DNA of 64,000 bases from Micromonospora echinospora (GCF_014203425.1 NZ_JACHJC010000001.1:2976001-3040000), one strand, 5' to 3'. Positions 9,008 to 17,863 are shown, counted from the first letter of the stretch. Notes: generated from the sequence alone by a model not told the origin. Made by a program: numbers and translations.

Positions 9008-10267
9008 TCAGGCGGCCAGCTGCCAGAGCAGGAACGCGTTGAGCGCCACCACGAACGCGGTGATCGCCACCGCCGCCGCGGTGGTGGCCCGGCGGTTGAC
9101 AAGGCTGCCCATCAGGTCCCGGCGGCGGGTGAACATCACCACCGGGATCAGCGCGAACGGGATGCCGAAGCTCAGCACCACCTGGGACAGCACCAGCGCC
9201 CGGGTCGGGTCGACGCCGATCGCGAGCACGGCCAGCGCGGGCAGCAGCGTGATCATCCGGCGGATCAGCAGCGGAATCCGGCGGCGCAGGAAGCCCTGCA
9301 TGATGACCTCGCCGGCGTACGTGCCGACGCTGGTGGAGGCGAGGCCGGACAGGAGCAGCGCGACCGCGAAGCCGACTGCCGCTGCCGTGCCGAGCGTGGT
9401 GGCGAGCCCGGCGTGCACACCTTCGAGGGTGTCGGTGCCGGGGATCGACGTGCCGTGGAAGCTGCTCGCCGCCACCAGCAGCATGGCCAGGTTGACCGCC
9501 CCGGCGACGCCGAGCGCGATCAGCACGTCGACCCGCAGCCCTTTGGCGACCACCCGCCGCTGCGCCTCGCCCTCGGTGGGCAGGCGGTTCGGGGTCAGCG
9601 CCGAGTGCACGTAGATGACGTGCGGCATCACCGTCGCGCCCAGGATGCCGGCGGCGAGCAGCATGCTGTCGGTGCCCTGCATCCGGGGCAGCAGCCCGGC
9701 CGCGGCGTCGGACACGTCCGGCTGCGCGGTGACCAGGTTGACCGCGAACGCCAGCACGATCACGCCGAGCAGCACCGCGATGGCGATCTCGAACGGCCGG
9801 AAGCCTCTGGAGCGCAGCGCCAGGATGGCGAACGAGGCGGTGCCGACGATCAGGCCGCCGGGTAGCAGCGGGACGCCGAACAGCAGGTACAGGGCGACCG
9901 CCCCGCCGATCACCTCCGCCAGGTCGGTGGCCATGGCGACCAGCTCGGCCTGCGCCCACATGAAGCGGTTGAGCGGCCGGGGCAGGTGCTCCCGGCACAG
10001 CTCGGGCAGGCTGCGCCCGGTGGCCAGGCCGAGCTTGGCGGTGAGCGTCTGCACCAGCATGGCGGCCAGGTTCGCCGCCACCACCACCCAGACCAGCAGG
10101 TACCCGTACCGGGCGCCGGCGGTGGAGTTGGTGGCGAAGTTGCCGGGGTCGACGTAGGCCACCGCGGCCACGAACGCCGGTCCGAGCAGGATGAGGCGGC
10201 CGCGTACCGGGCGCGGGGCGCGGGCGGTTCGCAGCGGGGGTACGACGGGCGAGTCGTTTGTTACCAC
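9008..10267 (-). CDS. mntH: NRAMP-family Mn2+/Fe2+ transporter (MntH-like)
   Basis: 419 aa, about 11 transmembrane helices. It carries the NRAMP helix-1 motif DPGNF (residues 39-43) and the helix-6 motif MPH (213-215), which supply metal-binding residues, and imports divalent metal with protons. The GTG start at 10267 has a GAGGAG ribosome-binding site 6-7 nt upstream; an open frame continues further upstream but is not credible protein. The manganese catalase lies upstream on the same strand, suggesting the transporter supplies Mn. A 14-bp tandem duplication lies directly upstream in the leader. Confidence 0.92.
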   Translation of the reverse strand: MVTNDSPVVPPLRTARAPRPVRGRLILLGPAFVAAVAYVDPGNFATNSTAGARYGYLLVWVVVAANLAAMLVQTLTAKLGLATGRSLPELCREHLPRPLNRFMWAQAELVAMATDLAEVIGGAVALYLLFGVPLLPGGLIVGTASFAILALRSRGFRPFEIAIAVLLGVIVLAFAVNLVTAQPDVSDAAAGLLPRMQGTDSMLLAAGILGATVMPHVIYVHSALTPNRLPTEGEAQRRVVAKGLRVDVLIALGVAGAVNLAMLLVAASSFHGTSIPGTDTLEGVHAGLATTLGTAAAVGFAVALLLSGLASTSVGTYAGEVIMQGFLRRRIPLLIRRMITLLPALAVLAIGVDPTRALVLSQVVLSFGIPFALIPVVMFTRRRDLMGSLVNRRATTAAAVAITAFVVALNAFLLWQLAA

Positions 10268-10286
10268 TGTTGCTCCTCGACGACGA

Positions 10287-10314
10287 ACGACGGAAGACGG
10301 ACGACGGAAGACGG
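10287..10314. repeat. 14-bp perfect tandem duplication upstream of mntH
   Basis: ACGACGGAAGACGG occurs twice head to tail (10287-10300 and 10301-10314), followed by degenerate GACGACGAACGG copies. It lies 20-50 bp before the GTG of mntH. It may be replication slippage or a repeated regulator site. Confidence 0.7.
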
Positions 10315-10359
10315 GACGACGAACGGCGGGGGCGGCAGGGGTGACGGGCGCGGGCGGGG

Positions 10360-10551
10360 TCAGGCGGGCTCGTGCCGGGCGGGCGCCCGGTGGGCGGCCG
10401 GCGCCGGGTCGCGCTCCAGCGCGTCCGCGAACGGGACCAGCACGGTGAGGGCGGCCAGCGCGAGGATCGCGGGCAGGGCCAGGCCGGCGCCCACCGAGAC
10501 GAGCGTGAGCAGGGCGAGGACGGCCGTCCTGGCGCGGTTGGACGTGGACAT
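10360..10551 (-). CDS. Small membrane protein, hypothetical
   Basis: 63 aa. Residues about 8-43 are strongly hydrophobic (LALLTLVSVGAGLALPAI then LALAALTVLVPFA), giving one long or two short membrane helices, with a charged Pro/Ala/His-rich tail. ATG 10551 has GGGAG about 6 nt upstream. It sits between the Mn catalase and mntH on their strand, so it may belong to the mntH transcript. No family recognised. Confidence 0.6.
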   Translation of the reverse strand: MSTSNRARTAVLALLTLVSVGAGLALPAILALAALTVLVPFADALERDPAPAAHRAPARHEPA

Positions 10552-10591
10552 GACGACTCCCGGACGGGTGCGGCACGCAGGACGGGGGTGT

Positions 10592-10624
10592 CGCGCCGGG
10601 CTGCCGCGCGGACGGCCCGGCGCG
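10592..10624 (-). terminator. Putative terminator after the manganese catalase
   Basis: Perfect 10-bp stem CGCGCCGGGC / GCCCGGCGCG with a 13-nt loop, starting 8 bp past the catalase stop. No U-tract. Confidence 0.5.
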
Positions 10625-10631
10625 GGCGGAA

Positions 10632-11501
10632 TCAGGTGAGCTTGCTCTTGACGGTGTTGGCGACCTTGCCGGCCATCCCCGGGTTGGTGCCGTACAGGCG
10701 CGGGTCACCGGGGGCGAGCACCGGCTCGGGGGCATGCGCCCGCGGGCTGCTGTCGTAGCGGAACTCGCCCTTGCCGTCCGGCGTCGGACCGGACGCCCAC
10801 CGGCCCTCGGCCGCGTCCCGGCCGGTGGAGAAGTCCAGGTAGGTGTAGCTGAACTCCTCGGTGAACTCGGGCGAGTCGGGGAAGGCCTCCGGCACCGGCA
10901 TCTCCTCCAGGCCGTCTTCCTTGAGCTGCTCGATGGCCGCCATCCACATGTTCTGGTGCATGGTGTCGCGGGCCAGCAGGAACCGCAGCATCTGCTTGAC
11001 GCCGGGGTCGTCGGTCATGTTGAACAGGCGGGCCACCTGGAGCCGGCCCTGGGCCTCCGCGGTGACGTTGAGCAGGAAATCCGCCATCAGGTTGCCGCTG
11101 GCGGTGATGAAGTTGCCGTTCCACGGCACGCCGGCGCTGTCGACCGCCAGGGCCCCGCCGCCGCCGTGGATGAAGTGCGCCGGGTTGGATCCGCCGTAGA
11201 TGGCGCCGACCATCGGGTTCTCCTCGGCCGCCTCGTCCAGCGACAGTGGCGCGTTCTCCAGCAGCCGGGTGATCATCGTGGCGATCATCTCGACGTGCCC
11301 CATCTCCTCGGTGCCGACGTCGAGCAGCAGGTCCTTGTACTTGCCGGGCAGCCGGCAGTTCCAGCCCTGGAACAGGTACTGGTTGGCGACGGTCATCTCA
11401 CCCCACTTGCCACCGAGGACCTCCTGGAGGCGGCGGGCGAACGCGGCGTCCGGCCCGTCCGGCTTGGCCTCGAACTGCAGGTCCTTCATGTGCGTGAACA
11501 T
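10632..11501 (-). CDS. Manganese catalase
   Basis: 289 aa non-heme di-manganese catalase that dismutates hydrogen peroxide. The four-helix ferritin-like core is visible: LLLDVGTEEMGHVEMIATMI (residues about 60-79) carries the Glu and His ligands, and the second pair lies in NVTAEAQGRLQVARLF and LLARDTMHQNMWMAAI. The C-terminal third (EFSYTYLDFS...) is the usual subunit-wrapping tail. RBS GGAGG before ATG 11501. It is 15 bp downstream of a histidine kinase gene on the same strand and upstream of an NRAMP Mn importer, a consistent peroxide-defence unit. Confidence 0.94.
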   Translation of the reverse strand: MFTHMKDLQFEAKPDGPDAAFARRLQEVLGGKWGEMTVANQYLFQGWNCRLPGKYKDLLLDVGTEEMGHVEMIATMITRLLENAPLSLDEAAEENPMVGAIYGGSNPAHFIHGGGGALAVDSAGVPWNGNFITASGNLMADFLLNVTAEAQGRLQVARLFNMTDDPGVKQMLRFLLARDTMHQNMWMAAIEQLKEDGLEEMPVPEAFPDSPEFTEEFSYTYLDFSTGRDAAEGRWASGPTPDGKGEFRYDSSPRAHAPEPVLAPGDPRLYGTNPGMAGKVANTVKSKLT

Positions 11502-11516
11502 CGCGTCTCCTCCGGT

Positions 11517-12296
11517 TCACCGGTGCTGTCCGCTCCCGGGTGCCCGCTCCGGCGGCCCGCCGGGGCCGATCCGTGTCCCGGACGGGTCAGCCCGCACCGG
11601 GACCGGCAGCCGGACGTCCACCGCGAGGCCGCCGGTACGCGGGCGGCGGGCGCGCAGCGTTCCGCCGTAGGTGTCGACCAGGCGTCGCACGATCCACAGC
11701 CCGAGGCCGTGCCCGGTGGCCGACGGAGCCGGCCGGGCCAGGGCCGTGCGCAGCGCGGGACACGGCCCGCCCTGGTCGCGGACCGACATCGTCAGCGTGG
11801 CTTCGCGGATCGTGGCGCGGACGACGATCTCGCCGCCGGCCGGGCCGTGGCGCAGCGCGTTGCCCACCAGGTTGGCGAGGATCCGCCGGACGTGCTGCTC
11901 CGGTACGGGCAGGCCGGCGGCGGCCCGGTCGAGCCGCGTGCGGAGCCGGGAACCGGCACCGGCCGTCACCGCGCGGACCACGGCGGCCAGGGGGGCGTGG
12001 CGGGGCGGTTCCGGCTCGTCGCGAGCGCCCGGCACGCCGAGGTCGTCCAGCAACGACCCCAGGTGTACGGCGTGCTCGTAGGCCAGCGCGGCGATGGCCC
12101 GGCGGTCCGGCGTGGTCAGGGCCGGCTGCTCGGCGAGGGCCCGGGTGAGGGCCGCCAGCGCCTGTACCGGGGTCCGCAGCTCGTGGCAGAGCACCCGGAT
12201 CGACAGCGACTCGTCCCGGTCGTCCGGGCGTCCCCACGGGGACATGGAGGCCACAGCCATGCCGGGTTGTTCCCGACGCTTACTCACATATGCCAC
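11517..12296 (-). CDS. Sensor histidine kinase (HisKA-HATPase_c), apparently soluble
   Basis: 259 aa. H-box CHELRTPV with the phosphorylated His at residue 38, N-box LVGNALRHG near 143-151, and G-box GHGLGLWIV near 196-204. There is no transmembrane segment and almost no sensor domain, so input must come from a partner or from the short N-terminus. Start is uncertain: GTG 12296, ATG 12260 and ATG 12245 are all in frame. It is divergent from a response regulator (29 bp between starts) and 15 bp upstream of the Mn catalase. Confidence 0.85.
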   Translation of the reverse strand: MAYVSKRREQPGMAVASMSPWGRPDDRDESLSIRVLCHELRTPVQALAALTRALAEQPALTTPDRRAIAALAYEHAVHLGSLLDDLGVPGARDEPEPPRHAPLAAVVRAVTAGAGSRLRTRLDRAAAGLPVPEQHVRRILANLVGNALRHGPAGGEIVVRATIREATLTMSVRDQGGPCPALRTALARPAPSATGHGLGLWIVRRLVDTYGGTLRARRPRTGGLAVDVRLPVPVRADPSGTRIGPGGPPERAPGSGQHR

Positions 12297-12325
12297 TAAC
12301 CTGAGCCAGGAGGAGGAAAGCAGTC

Positions 12326-12976
12326 ATGGGGGACGGCACCGTCCGGCTCGCGGTGGTGGACGACCACGCGCTGTTCGTGCGAGGGCTGGAACTGCTGCTG
12401 TCCGCCACCGCCGACGGCCGGACCCGGGTCGTCGGCTCGACCACCGACGCCGCCGCAGCCGCCGCGCTCGTGGCCCGGTGCGCACCGGATCTCGTGCTGG
12501 TGGACCTGCACATGCCGCCGCCGGGCGGCCTGCGGGCGATCGCCGCCATCCGCCGCACCAGCCCACGCGTGCGCGTCCTCGCGATGTCCGGCTCGGACGA
12601 CCCGGCGCCGGCGGTGGAGGCACTGCGCTGCGGCGCCGAGGGCTACCTGCCCAAGACCAGCGAGCCGGAGGACCTGCTACCCCCGCTGCTGGCCGTGCTG
12701 GACGGCTGGGCGGTGATGCCGGGCGCGCTGCTGCGGCGGCTCGTCGGGCCCGTCCGGTCGCCCGGACTCAACCTCGACGACGAGGAACGCCGGCTGCTGC
12801 GGGCGATCGCGACCGGCGAGGGCGCGGTGACGATCGCCGAGCGGATGCACACCTCCGAGCGGACGGTGAAGCGGATGACCGCCGCCCTGCTGCGCAAGCT
12901 GCGGGTGACCAACCGGGTGGAGGCCGCCGCGCTGGCCGGGCGGGCCGGACTGCTGGACGAGCGCCCGGAACGCTGA
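12326..12976 (+). CDS. LuxR/NarL-family response regulator
   Basis: 216 aa. Receiver domain with acidic pair DD (residues 12-13), phospho-acceptor Asp60 in VLVDLHMP, and Lys in YLPKT near 109. The C-terminal helix-turn-helix region (IAERMHTSERTVKRMTAALL) is LuxR-like. Strong AGGAGGAGGAAAG RBS before ATG 12326. Divergent from the histidine kinase, its likely partner. Candidate targets are the kinase-catalase operon and its own promoter. Confidence 0.88.
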   Translation: MGDGTVRLAVVDDHALFVRGLELLLSATADGRTRVVGSTTDAAAAAALVARCAPDLVLVDLHMPPPGGLRAIAAIRRTSPRVRVLAMSGSDDPAPAVEALRCGAEGYLPKTSEPEDLLPPLLAVLDGWAVMPGALLRRLVGPVRSPGLNLDDEERRLLRAIATGEGAVTIAERMHTSERTVKRMTAALLRKLRVTNRVEAAALAGRAGLLDERPER

Positions 12977-13000
12977 GCGGGCGTGCCGCCACCGCCACGG

Positions 13001-13032
13001 CGAACGGCCGCCCTGGTGAGGGCGGCCGTTCG
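13001..13032. terminator. Bidirectional terminator hairpin
   Basis: Perfect 14-bp stem CGAACGGCCGCCCT / AGGGCGGCCGTTCG with a GGTG tetraloop, between the convergent response regulator and the gene at 13043. Confidence 0.85.
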
Positions 13033-13042
13033 GATCGGTCGG

Positions 13043-13690
13043 TCAGGCGGCGGTGGACCAGATGGCGCGGAACGCGGCGGCCTCACCGGCCAGCCACTGC
13101 TCGATCTGCTCGGGCTTGACGTCGGCGGGCATCCGGTGCGCCTCGCCGCGCCGTACGTCTACCAGGACCGGCTCGGCGTGCGGCAGCACCGCGTCCATGT
13201 GCCGGGCCATCAGGTGCAGCGTGGCGAGCGTGGCCTCCTCGCTCGGCGGCGTCTCGTCGAAGTGCAACCGGATCGCCTCGGCCCGGCCGTCGGCGTACCG
13301 GACGCCGAACTGTGGGTTGATCTTCACGGGCAGGTCACCCAGCATCGCCAGGGCGTCGCGGGTCTGCGCCAGGTCGACCCCGGCCGGCTCGCCCAGCGAG
13401 TGCAGCCAGCGGGTCGCGCCCGGCACGAGCGCCTCGTAGAGCGGCCGCCAGCGCGGCTTGACCAGGTCGGCGACCTGCGCGAGGTGGGTGCCGCCGGTGT
13501 GGAACGCGACGTCGGCCTTGAGCGCCTTGACGAACTGGCCGTGCGGGTTGAAGCCGTGCCGGCTGGCCCGCTGCCGGCGCAGCCCGCCGACGAAGGTGGC
13601 CTTGGTGGGCCCGGTGCGGTCGACGTACCGGGTGAAGCCGAGGAGGGTGGCGTAGGGGGTGACAGGGGCGGCGGAGGTGGGCGCGGTCAC
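13043..13690 (-). CDS. Conserved hypothetical protein
   Basis: 215 aa, cytosolic by composition, no signal peptide or membrane helix. The family is not recognised. Visible features are a basic N-terminal third (GGLRRQRASRHGFNPHG), a central acidic/Trp region, and a C-terminal helix. Transcription likely starts within 13691-13745, which is unusually AT-rich and contains a GATTAG-N10-CTAATC inverted repeat. Confidence 0.75.
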   Translation of the reverse strand: MTAPTSAAPVTPYATLLGFTRYVDRTGPTKATFVGGLRRQRASRHGFNPHGQFVKALKADVAFHTGGTHLAQVADLVKPRWRPLYEALVPGATRWLHSLGEPAGVDLAQTRDALAMLGDLPVKINPQFGVRYADGRAEAIRLHFDETPPSEEATLATLHLMARHMDAVLPHAEPVLVDVRRGEAHRMPADVKPEQIEQWLAGEAAAFRAIWSTAA

Positions 13691-13715
13691 TGGCGTCCTC
13701 CCAGGTCAACGACTG

Positions 13716-13737
13716 GATTAGTACATACATTCTAATC
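13716..13737. promoter_or_regulatory. GATTAG-N10-CTAATC inverted repeat, candidate operator
   Basis: Two perfect 6-bp half-sites separated by 10 bp (TACATACATT) in an AT-rich island 26 bp upstream of the 13690 start. Geometry fits a dimeric repressor. No regulator can be named. Confidence 0.45.
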
Positions 13738-13845
13738 GACGGGTCTGACATCGCCCAGGGCTTCGGCGGACGTTCTCGGCCTGCCCACCGGTGGTCGGCC
13801 GGGCCCGGTCGGCGCAGGACTCCGGCATCGACGCCGGCCGCCCCC

Positions 13846-13851
13846 TATACT
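13846..13851 (+). promoter_or_regulatory. -10 element TATACT, leaderless promoter
   Basis: TATACT ends 6 nt before the ATG at 13858, and there is no Shine-Dalgarno. This is the usual geometry of leaderless actinobacterial transcripts. Confidence 0.7.
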
Positions 13852-13857
13852 CGCCGC

Positions 13858-14583
13858 ATGGCGGCGTCACCTGCTGTCGTCGCAGACCTCGGCGACGAGC
13901 TGAGAGGGCTGGGCTGGGTCAGCGACCTGATGGTGGCGGGTTCACTTGCCACCGGCGACTACGTGCCGGGCGTCAGCGACCTCGACCTGGTCGCGCTCGT
14001 CGACGGACCGGTCGACGCCGGCCGGCGGGACGCACTCGTCGCGATTCATCGTCGCCTCGACGGCGGCAGCGGCGAGGGACTCAAGCTCGGCTGCGTGTAC
14101 GTCGAGGGCGCCACCGTTCCCGACCTCGGCCTGCGGCATCCGACCTGGACCCACGGCCGGCTCGTCCACCGCGTCCTCTCCCGGGTCACCAGAGCGGAGC
14201 TGGCCCGGCACGGATACGCGGTCCTCGGGCGCTCGCCGGGTGACGTCTTCCCCGAGGTCTCCGCCGACGACATACGAGCGGCGGCCCGCGCCGAACTGAC
14301 CGGCTACTGGGCCTGGGCCGCCCGACGTCCATGGCTGTGGCTGGACCCCACCGTCGCCGAGCTCGGTCTCACCTCGATGGCACGGGGCCGGCACGCGCTC
14401 CGCGAGGGCGCGCTGCTCACCAAGACGCAGGCGATCAGCCAGGCGCACGCCCCCGCCTGGCTGATCGACCGGCTCGCTGCCAGACGGCGGGGCGAGGACG
14501 TCTCCCCGCCCCGGATACGGACGGCCTTCGTCGCCTGGCGCGACGCCCGCCGAACGGTCGCCCACGCACGGCGCGTCCGCTGA
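13858..14583 (+). CDS. Nucleotidyltransferase-domain protein (aminoglycoside adenylyltransferase-like)
   Basis: 241 aa. The polymerase-beta-type NT motif GS-x9-VSDLDL (GSLATGDYVPGVSDLDLVAL, residues about 28-47) supplies the two metal-binding Asp. A helical C-terminal domain (TGYWAWAARRP, then ARGRHALREGALLTKTQA) resembles the DUF4111 part of aminoglycoside adenylyltransferases. It could modify an aminoglycoside or another hydroxylated substrate with AMP; resistance is not shown. Start set by ATG 13858 and the leaderless -10. Confidence 0.8.
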   Translation: MAASPAVVADLGDELRGLGWVSDLMVAGSLATGDYVPGVSDLDLVALVDGPVDAGRRDALVAIHRRLDGGSGEGLKLGCVYVEGATVPDLGLRHPTWTHGRLVHRVLSRVTRAELARHGYAVLGRSPGDVFPEVSADDIRAAARAELTGYWAWAARRPWLWLDPTVAELGLTSMARGRHALREGALLTKTQAISQAHAPAWLIDRLAARRRGEDVSPPRIRTAFVAWRDARRTVAHARRVR

Positions 14584-14612
14584 GCGGCGGGCCGCCTCAG
14601 CGCGCCGCCGCT
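14583..14612. terminator. Putative terminator between convergent genes
   Basis: 8-bp stem AGCGGCGG / CCGCCGCT with a 14-nt GC-rich loop, overlapping the stop of the helicase gene. Confidence 0.4.
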
Positions 14613-17127
14613 ACAACTGGCCGACGTCGGTGATCCGGACCGCCGCCGCGCCGATCTCGTCCGAGGCGGCGAGGTCGATCTCGGCGCTGATGCCCCAGTC
14701 GTGGTCGCCGTCCGGGTCGTCCAGGATCTGCCGTACGGTCCACTTCTCGCGGCCCTGCTCGATCATCAGCAGCGCAGGCCCGCGCGCGTCCGGACCCACC
14801 CCGATCGAGTCGTACGCCTCGAAGTACGGGCCCAGCGCGTCGGCCCAGGCGTCGGCGTTCCAGCCGTCGCCGGCATCCAGCTCGCCGAGCAGGTCCCAGC
14901 GCCGCAGCGCGGCCAGCTCGACGCGGCGGAACATCGCGTTGCGCACCAGCACCCGGAACGCCCGCGCGTTGCGGGTGACAGCCGGCGGGCGGTCGTCCAG
15001 CGAGGCGGCCACCTCGGCCACGTCCGACGGGTTGCGCAGCCGCTCCCACTCGTCGATCAGGCTGGAGTCGACCTGGCGGACCAGCTCGCCCAGCCACTCG
15101 ATGAGATCGACCAGCTCCTCGGTCTTCGCGTCCTCGGGGACGGTCTGGCGCAGCGTCTTGTACGCGTCGGCGAGGTAGCGCAGCACCAGCCCTTCGGACC
15201 GGGACAGCCCGTAGAACTGGACGTACTCGGGAAACGTCATCGCCCGCTCGTACATGTCGCGGACCACGGACTTGGGGGAGAGCTGGTGGTCGGCGACCCA
15301 CGGGTGGCCCTGCCGGTACATCTCGTACGCGGACTCCAGCAGCTCGGCGAGCGGCTTGGGCCAGGTCACCTCGTCGAGGAGTTCCATGCGAGCCTCGTAC
15401 TCGATGCCCTCGGCCTTCATCGCGGCGACCGCCTCACCGCGCGCCTTGAACTGCTGCGCGGAGAGCACCTGGCGCGGGTCGTCCAGGATCGACTCGATGA
15501 CGCTGAGCACGTCGAGCGCGTACGACGGGGACTCCCGGTCGAGCAGCTCGACGGTGGCCAGCGCCAGCGGCGACAGCGGCTGGTTGAGCGCGAAGTCGAG
15601 CTGGAGGTCGACGGTGAGGCGTACCCGGCGGCCGGTCTCGTCCGGCTCGGGCAGTTCCTCGACCACGCCGCCGGCCCGCAGTGCCCGGTAGATGGCGATG
15701 GCCCGGCGGATGTGCCGGCGCTGCGCGGCCGGGTCCTCGTGGTTGTCGGTGAGCAGGTGCCGCATCGAGGCGAACGCGTCGCCGGGACGGCCGATCACGT
15801 TGAGCAGCATCGAGTGGCTGACCTGGAAGCTGGACGTGAGCGGCTCCGGCTCGGCCTCGACCAGGCGCTGGAACGTCGGCTCACCCCAGCCGATCGAGCC
15901 CTCCGGCGGCTTCTTCTTCACCACCTTGCGGCGCTTCTTCGGGTCGTCACCGGCCTTCGCGAGCGCCTTCTCGTTCTCGATCACGTGCTCGGGCGCCTGC
16001 ACCACGACCCGGCCCAGCGTGTCGAACCCGGCGCGCCCGGCCCGCCCGGCGATCTGGTGGAACTCGCGGGCCTTGAGCAGCCGGGTACGGGTGCCGTCGT
16101 ACTTGCTCAGGCCGGTGAACAGCACGGTACGGATCGGCACGTTGATGCCGACGCCGAGCGTGTCGGTACCGCAGATGACCTTGAGCAGCCCGGCCTGGGC
16201 GAGCGTCTCGACCAGGCGGCGGTACTTCGGGAGCATGCCCGCGTGGTGCACGCCGATGCCGTGCCGGACCAGCCGGGACAGCGTCTTGCCGAAGCCCGAG
16301 GTGAACCGGAAGTTCCCGATCGCCTGGGCGATCATGTCCTTCTCGGCACGGGTGCAGACGTTCACGCTCATCAGCGCCTGGGCGCGTTCCAGCGCCGCGG
16401 CCTGGGTGAAGTGCACGACGTACACCGGGGCCTGCTTGGTCTCCAGCAGCTCCTCCAGGGTCTCGTGCATCGGCGTGGTCGCGTACGAGAAGAGGAGCGG
16501 GACCGGCCGCTCGGCCGAGCGGACGACGGCGGTCGGCCGCCCGGTGCGCCGGGCCAGGTCGTCGACGAAGCGGGTGGTGTCGCCGAGCGTGGCCGACATC
16601 AGCACGAACTGGGCCTGCGGCAGCTCGATCAGCGGCACCTGCCAGGCCCAGCCCCGGTCCGGCTCGGCGTAGAAGTGGAACTCGTCCATGACCACCTGGC
16701 CGACGTCGGCGCGGGTGCCCTCGCGCAGCGCCAGGTTGGCCAGGATCTCCGCCGTGCAGCAGATGATCGGCGCGTCCGCGTTGACGCTGGCGTCGCCGGT
16801 GAGCATGCCGACGTTCTCGGCGCCGAAGACCTCGCAGAGCGCGAAGAACTTCTCCGAGACCAGCGCCTTGATCGGCGCCGTGTAGAAGGTGGTGCGGTCG
16901 TCGGCGAGCGCCGCGAAGTGCGCCGCGATCGCCACCAGGCTCTTGCCCGAGCCGGTGGGCGTATTCATGATCACGTTCGCGCCGGAGACGATCTCGATGA
17001 CCGCCTCCTCCTGATGGGGATAGAGGCTCAGGCCGCGCTCGGACGCCCAGGAGGCGAACGCGTCGTAGAGGGTGTCGGGGTCGGCGGTCTTCGGCAGCGC
17101 GGCGGTGAGAGTCATGGCGGCTCCCAT
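14611..17127 (-). CDS. DEAD/DEAH-box RNA helicase with DUF3516 (Ski2-like)
   Basis: 838 aa. Motif I TPTGSGKS (residues about 55-62), DExH box DEFHFY near 148, SAT near 174, and motif VI HQIAGRAGRAGF near 355-366, followed by a long C-terminal domain of the actinobacterial DUF3516 type. Likely an RNA or nucleic-acid unwinding enzyme involved in RNA turnover; the substrate is unknown. ATG 17127 or the in-frame ATG at 17115 (MTLTAALP) are both possible. It lies just downstream of trmB on the same strand (49-bp gap). Confidence 0.9.
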   Translation of the reverse strand: MGAAMTLTAALPKTADPDTLYDAFASWASERGLSLYPHQEEAVIEIVSGANVIMNTPTGSGKSLVAIAAHFAALADDRTTFYTAPIKALVSEKFFALCEVFGAENVGMLTGDASVNADAPIICCTAEILANLALREGTRADVGQVVMDEFHFYAEPDRGWAWQVPLIELPQAQFVLMSATLGDTTRFVDDLARRTGRPTAVVRSAERPVPLLFSYATTPMHETLEELLETKQAPVYVVHFTQAAALERAQALMSVNVCTRAEKDMIAQAIGNFRFTSGFGKTLSRLVRHGIGVHHAGMLPKYRRLVETLAQAGLLKVICGTDTLGVGINVPIRTVLFTGLSKYDGTRTRLLKAREFHQIAGRAGRAGFDTLGRVVVQAPEHVIENEKALAKAGDDPKKRRKVVKKKPPEGSIGWGEPTFQRLVEAEPEPLTSSFQVSHSMLLNVIGRPGDAFASMRHLLTDNHEDPAAQRRHIRRAIAIYRALRAGGVVEELPEPDETGRRVRLTVDLQLDFALNQPLSPLALATVELLDRESPSYALDVLSVIESILDDPRQVLSAQQFKARGEAVAAMKAEGIEYEARMELLDEVTWPKPLAELLESAYEMYRQGHPWVADHQLSPKSVVRDMYERAMTFPEYVQFYGLSRSEGLVLRYLADAYKTLRQTVPEDAKTEELVDLIEWLGELVRQVDSSLIDEWERLRNPSDVAEVAASLDDRPPAVTRNARAFRVLVRNAMFRRVELAALRRWDLLGELDAGDGWNADAWADALGPYFEAYDSIGVGPDARGPALLMIEQGREKWTVRQILDDPDGDHDWGISAEIDLAASDEIGAAAVRITDVGQL

Positions 17128-17176
17128 CGTGCCTGGATCACACCGCGCCGCGCCAACCGGGTTCAGCGCACCGGGT

Positions 17177-17863
17177 TCAGCGCCGCCGGTGGATCAGGTC
17201 GAAGACCTCCCGGCCGGCGGTCAGCGCGCGGCGTTCGAACTTCGTCACCGGCCGGTGCTCGGGCCGGGGCGCGTAGCCGCCGTGCACGTCGACCAGCTCC
17301 GGGTCGGCGGTGAGCGTCTCGCGCATCGCCTCGGCGTACTCGGCCCAGTCGGTCGCGCAGTGCAACATGCCGCCGGGCGCCAGCCGGGAGCGCAGCAGCG
17401 CCACGTGCGCCGGCTGGATGATCCGCCGCTTGTGGTGGCGGGTCTTCGGCCACGGGTCGGGGAAGTAGACGTGCACCGCGTCCAGGCAGCCCTCCGGCAT
17501 GGCCCGGACCAGGTCCAGCGCGTCCCCCTCGGCCACCCGCACGTTGTCCAGACCGTGCCGTTCGACCAGGTCGAGCAGGTTGGCGATTCCCGGCGTATGG
17601 ACCTCGACCGCCAGATAGTGTCGGTCCCGGTCGGCCGCCGCCATGGCGGCGGTGGCGTCGCCCATGCCGGAGCCGATCTCCAGCACCAGCGGCGCCCGCC
17701 GTCCGAACAGCGCCGCCGGATCGCACGGCCCGTCGAGGGAGGCGATCCTGAGGCCGTACGCGGGCCAGAGCCGCTCAAGCGCGTCGCGCTGCCGGTCGCT
17801 CATCCGCCCGCGACGCGGATGGAAGGTGCGGATGCGGGCGGCAGGGAGGTCGGTGAGGGTCAC
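17177..17863 (-). CDS. trmB: tRNA (guanine-N7-)-methyltransferase
   Basis: 228 aa SAM-dependent enzyme that methylates G46 of tRNA. The SAM-binding motif LEIGSGMGDAT (about 59-69) and the TrmB signature VYFPDPWPKTRHHKRR (about 130-145) are intact, as is the C-terminal TKFERRAL segment. Length is normal. Same strand as, and just upstream of, the DUF3516 helicase. Confidence 0.95.
   Translation of the reverse strand: MTLTDLPAARIRTFHPRRGRMSDRQRDALERLWPAYGLRIASLDGPCDPAALFGRRAPLVLEIGSGMGDATAAMAAADRDRHYLAVEVHTPGIANLLDLVERHGLDNVRVAEGDALDLVRAMPEGCLDAVHVYFPDPWPKTRHHKRRIIQPAHVALLRSRLAPGGMLHCATDWAEYAEAMRETLTADPELVDVHGGYAPRPEHRPVTKFERRALTAGREVFDLIHRRR

Noticed and set aside
13335..13751. 138-codon frame overlapping the hypothetical gene at 13043
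   Set aside because: Out of frame with the better gene, Arg/His-rich, consistent with a shadow.
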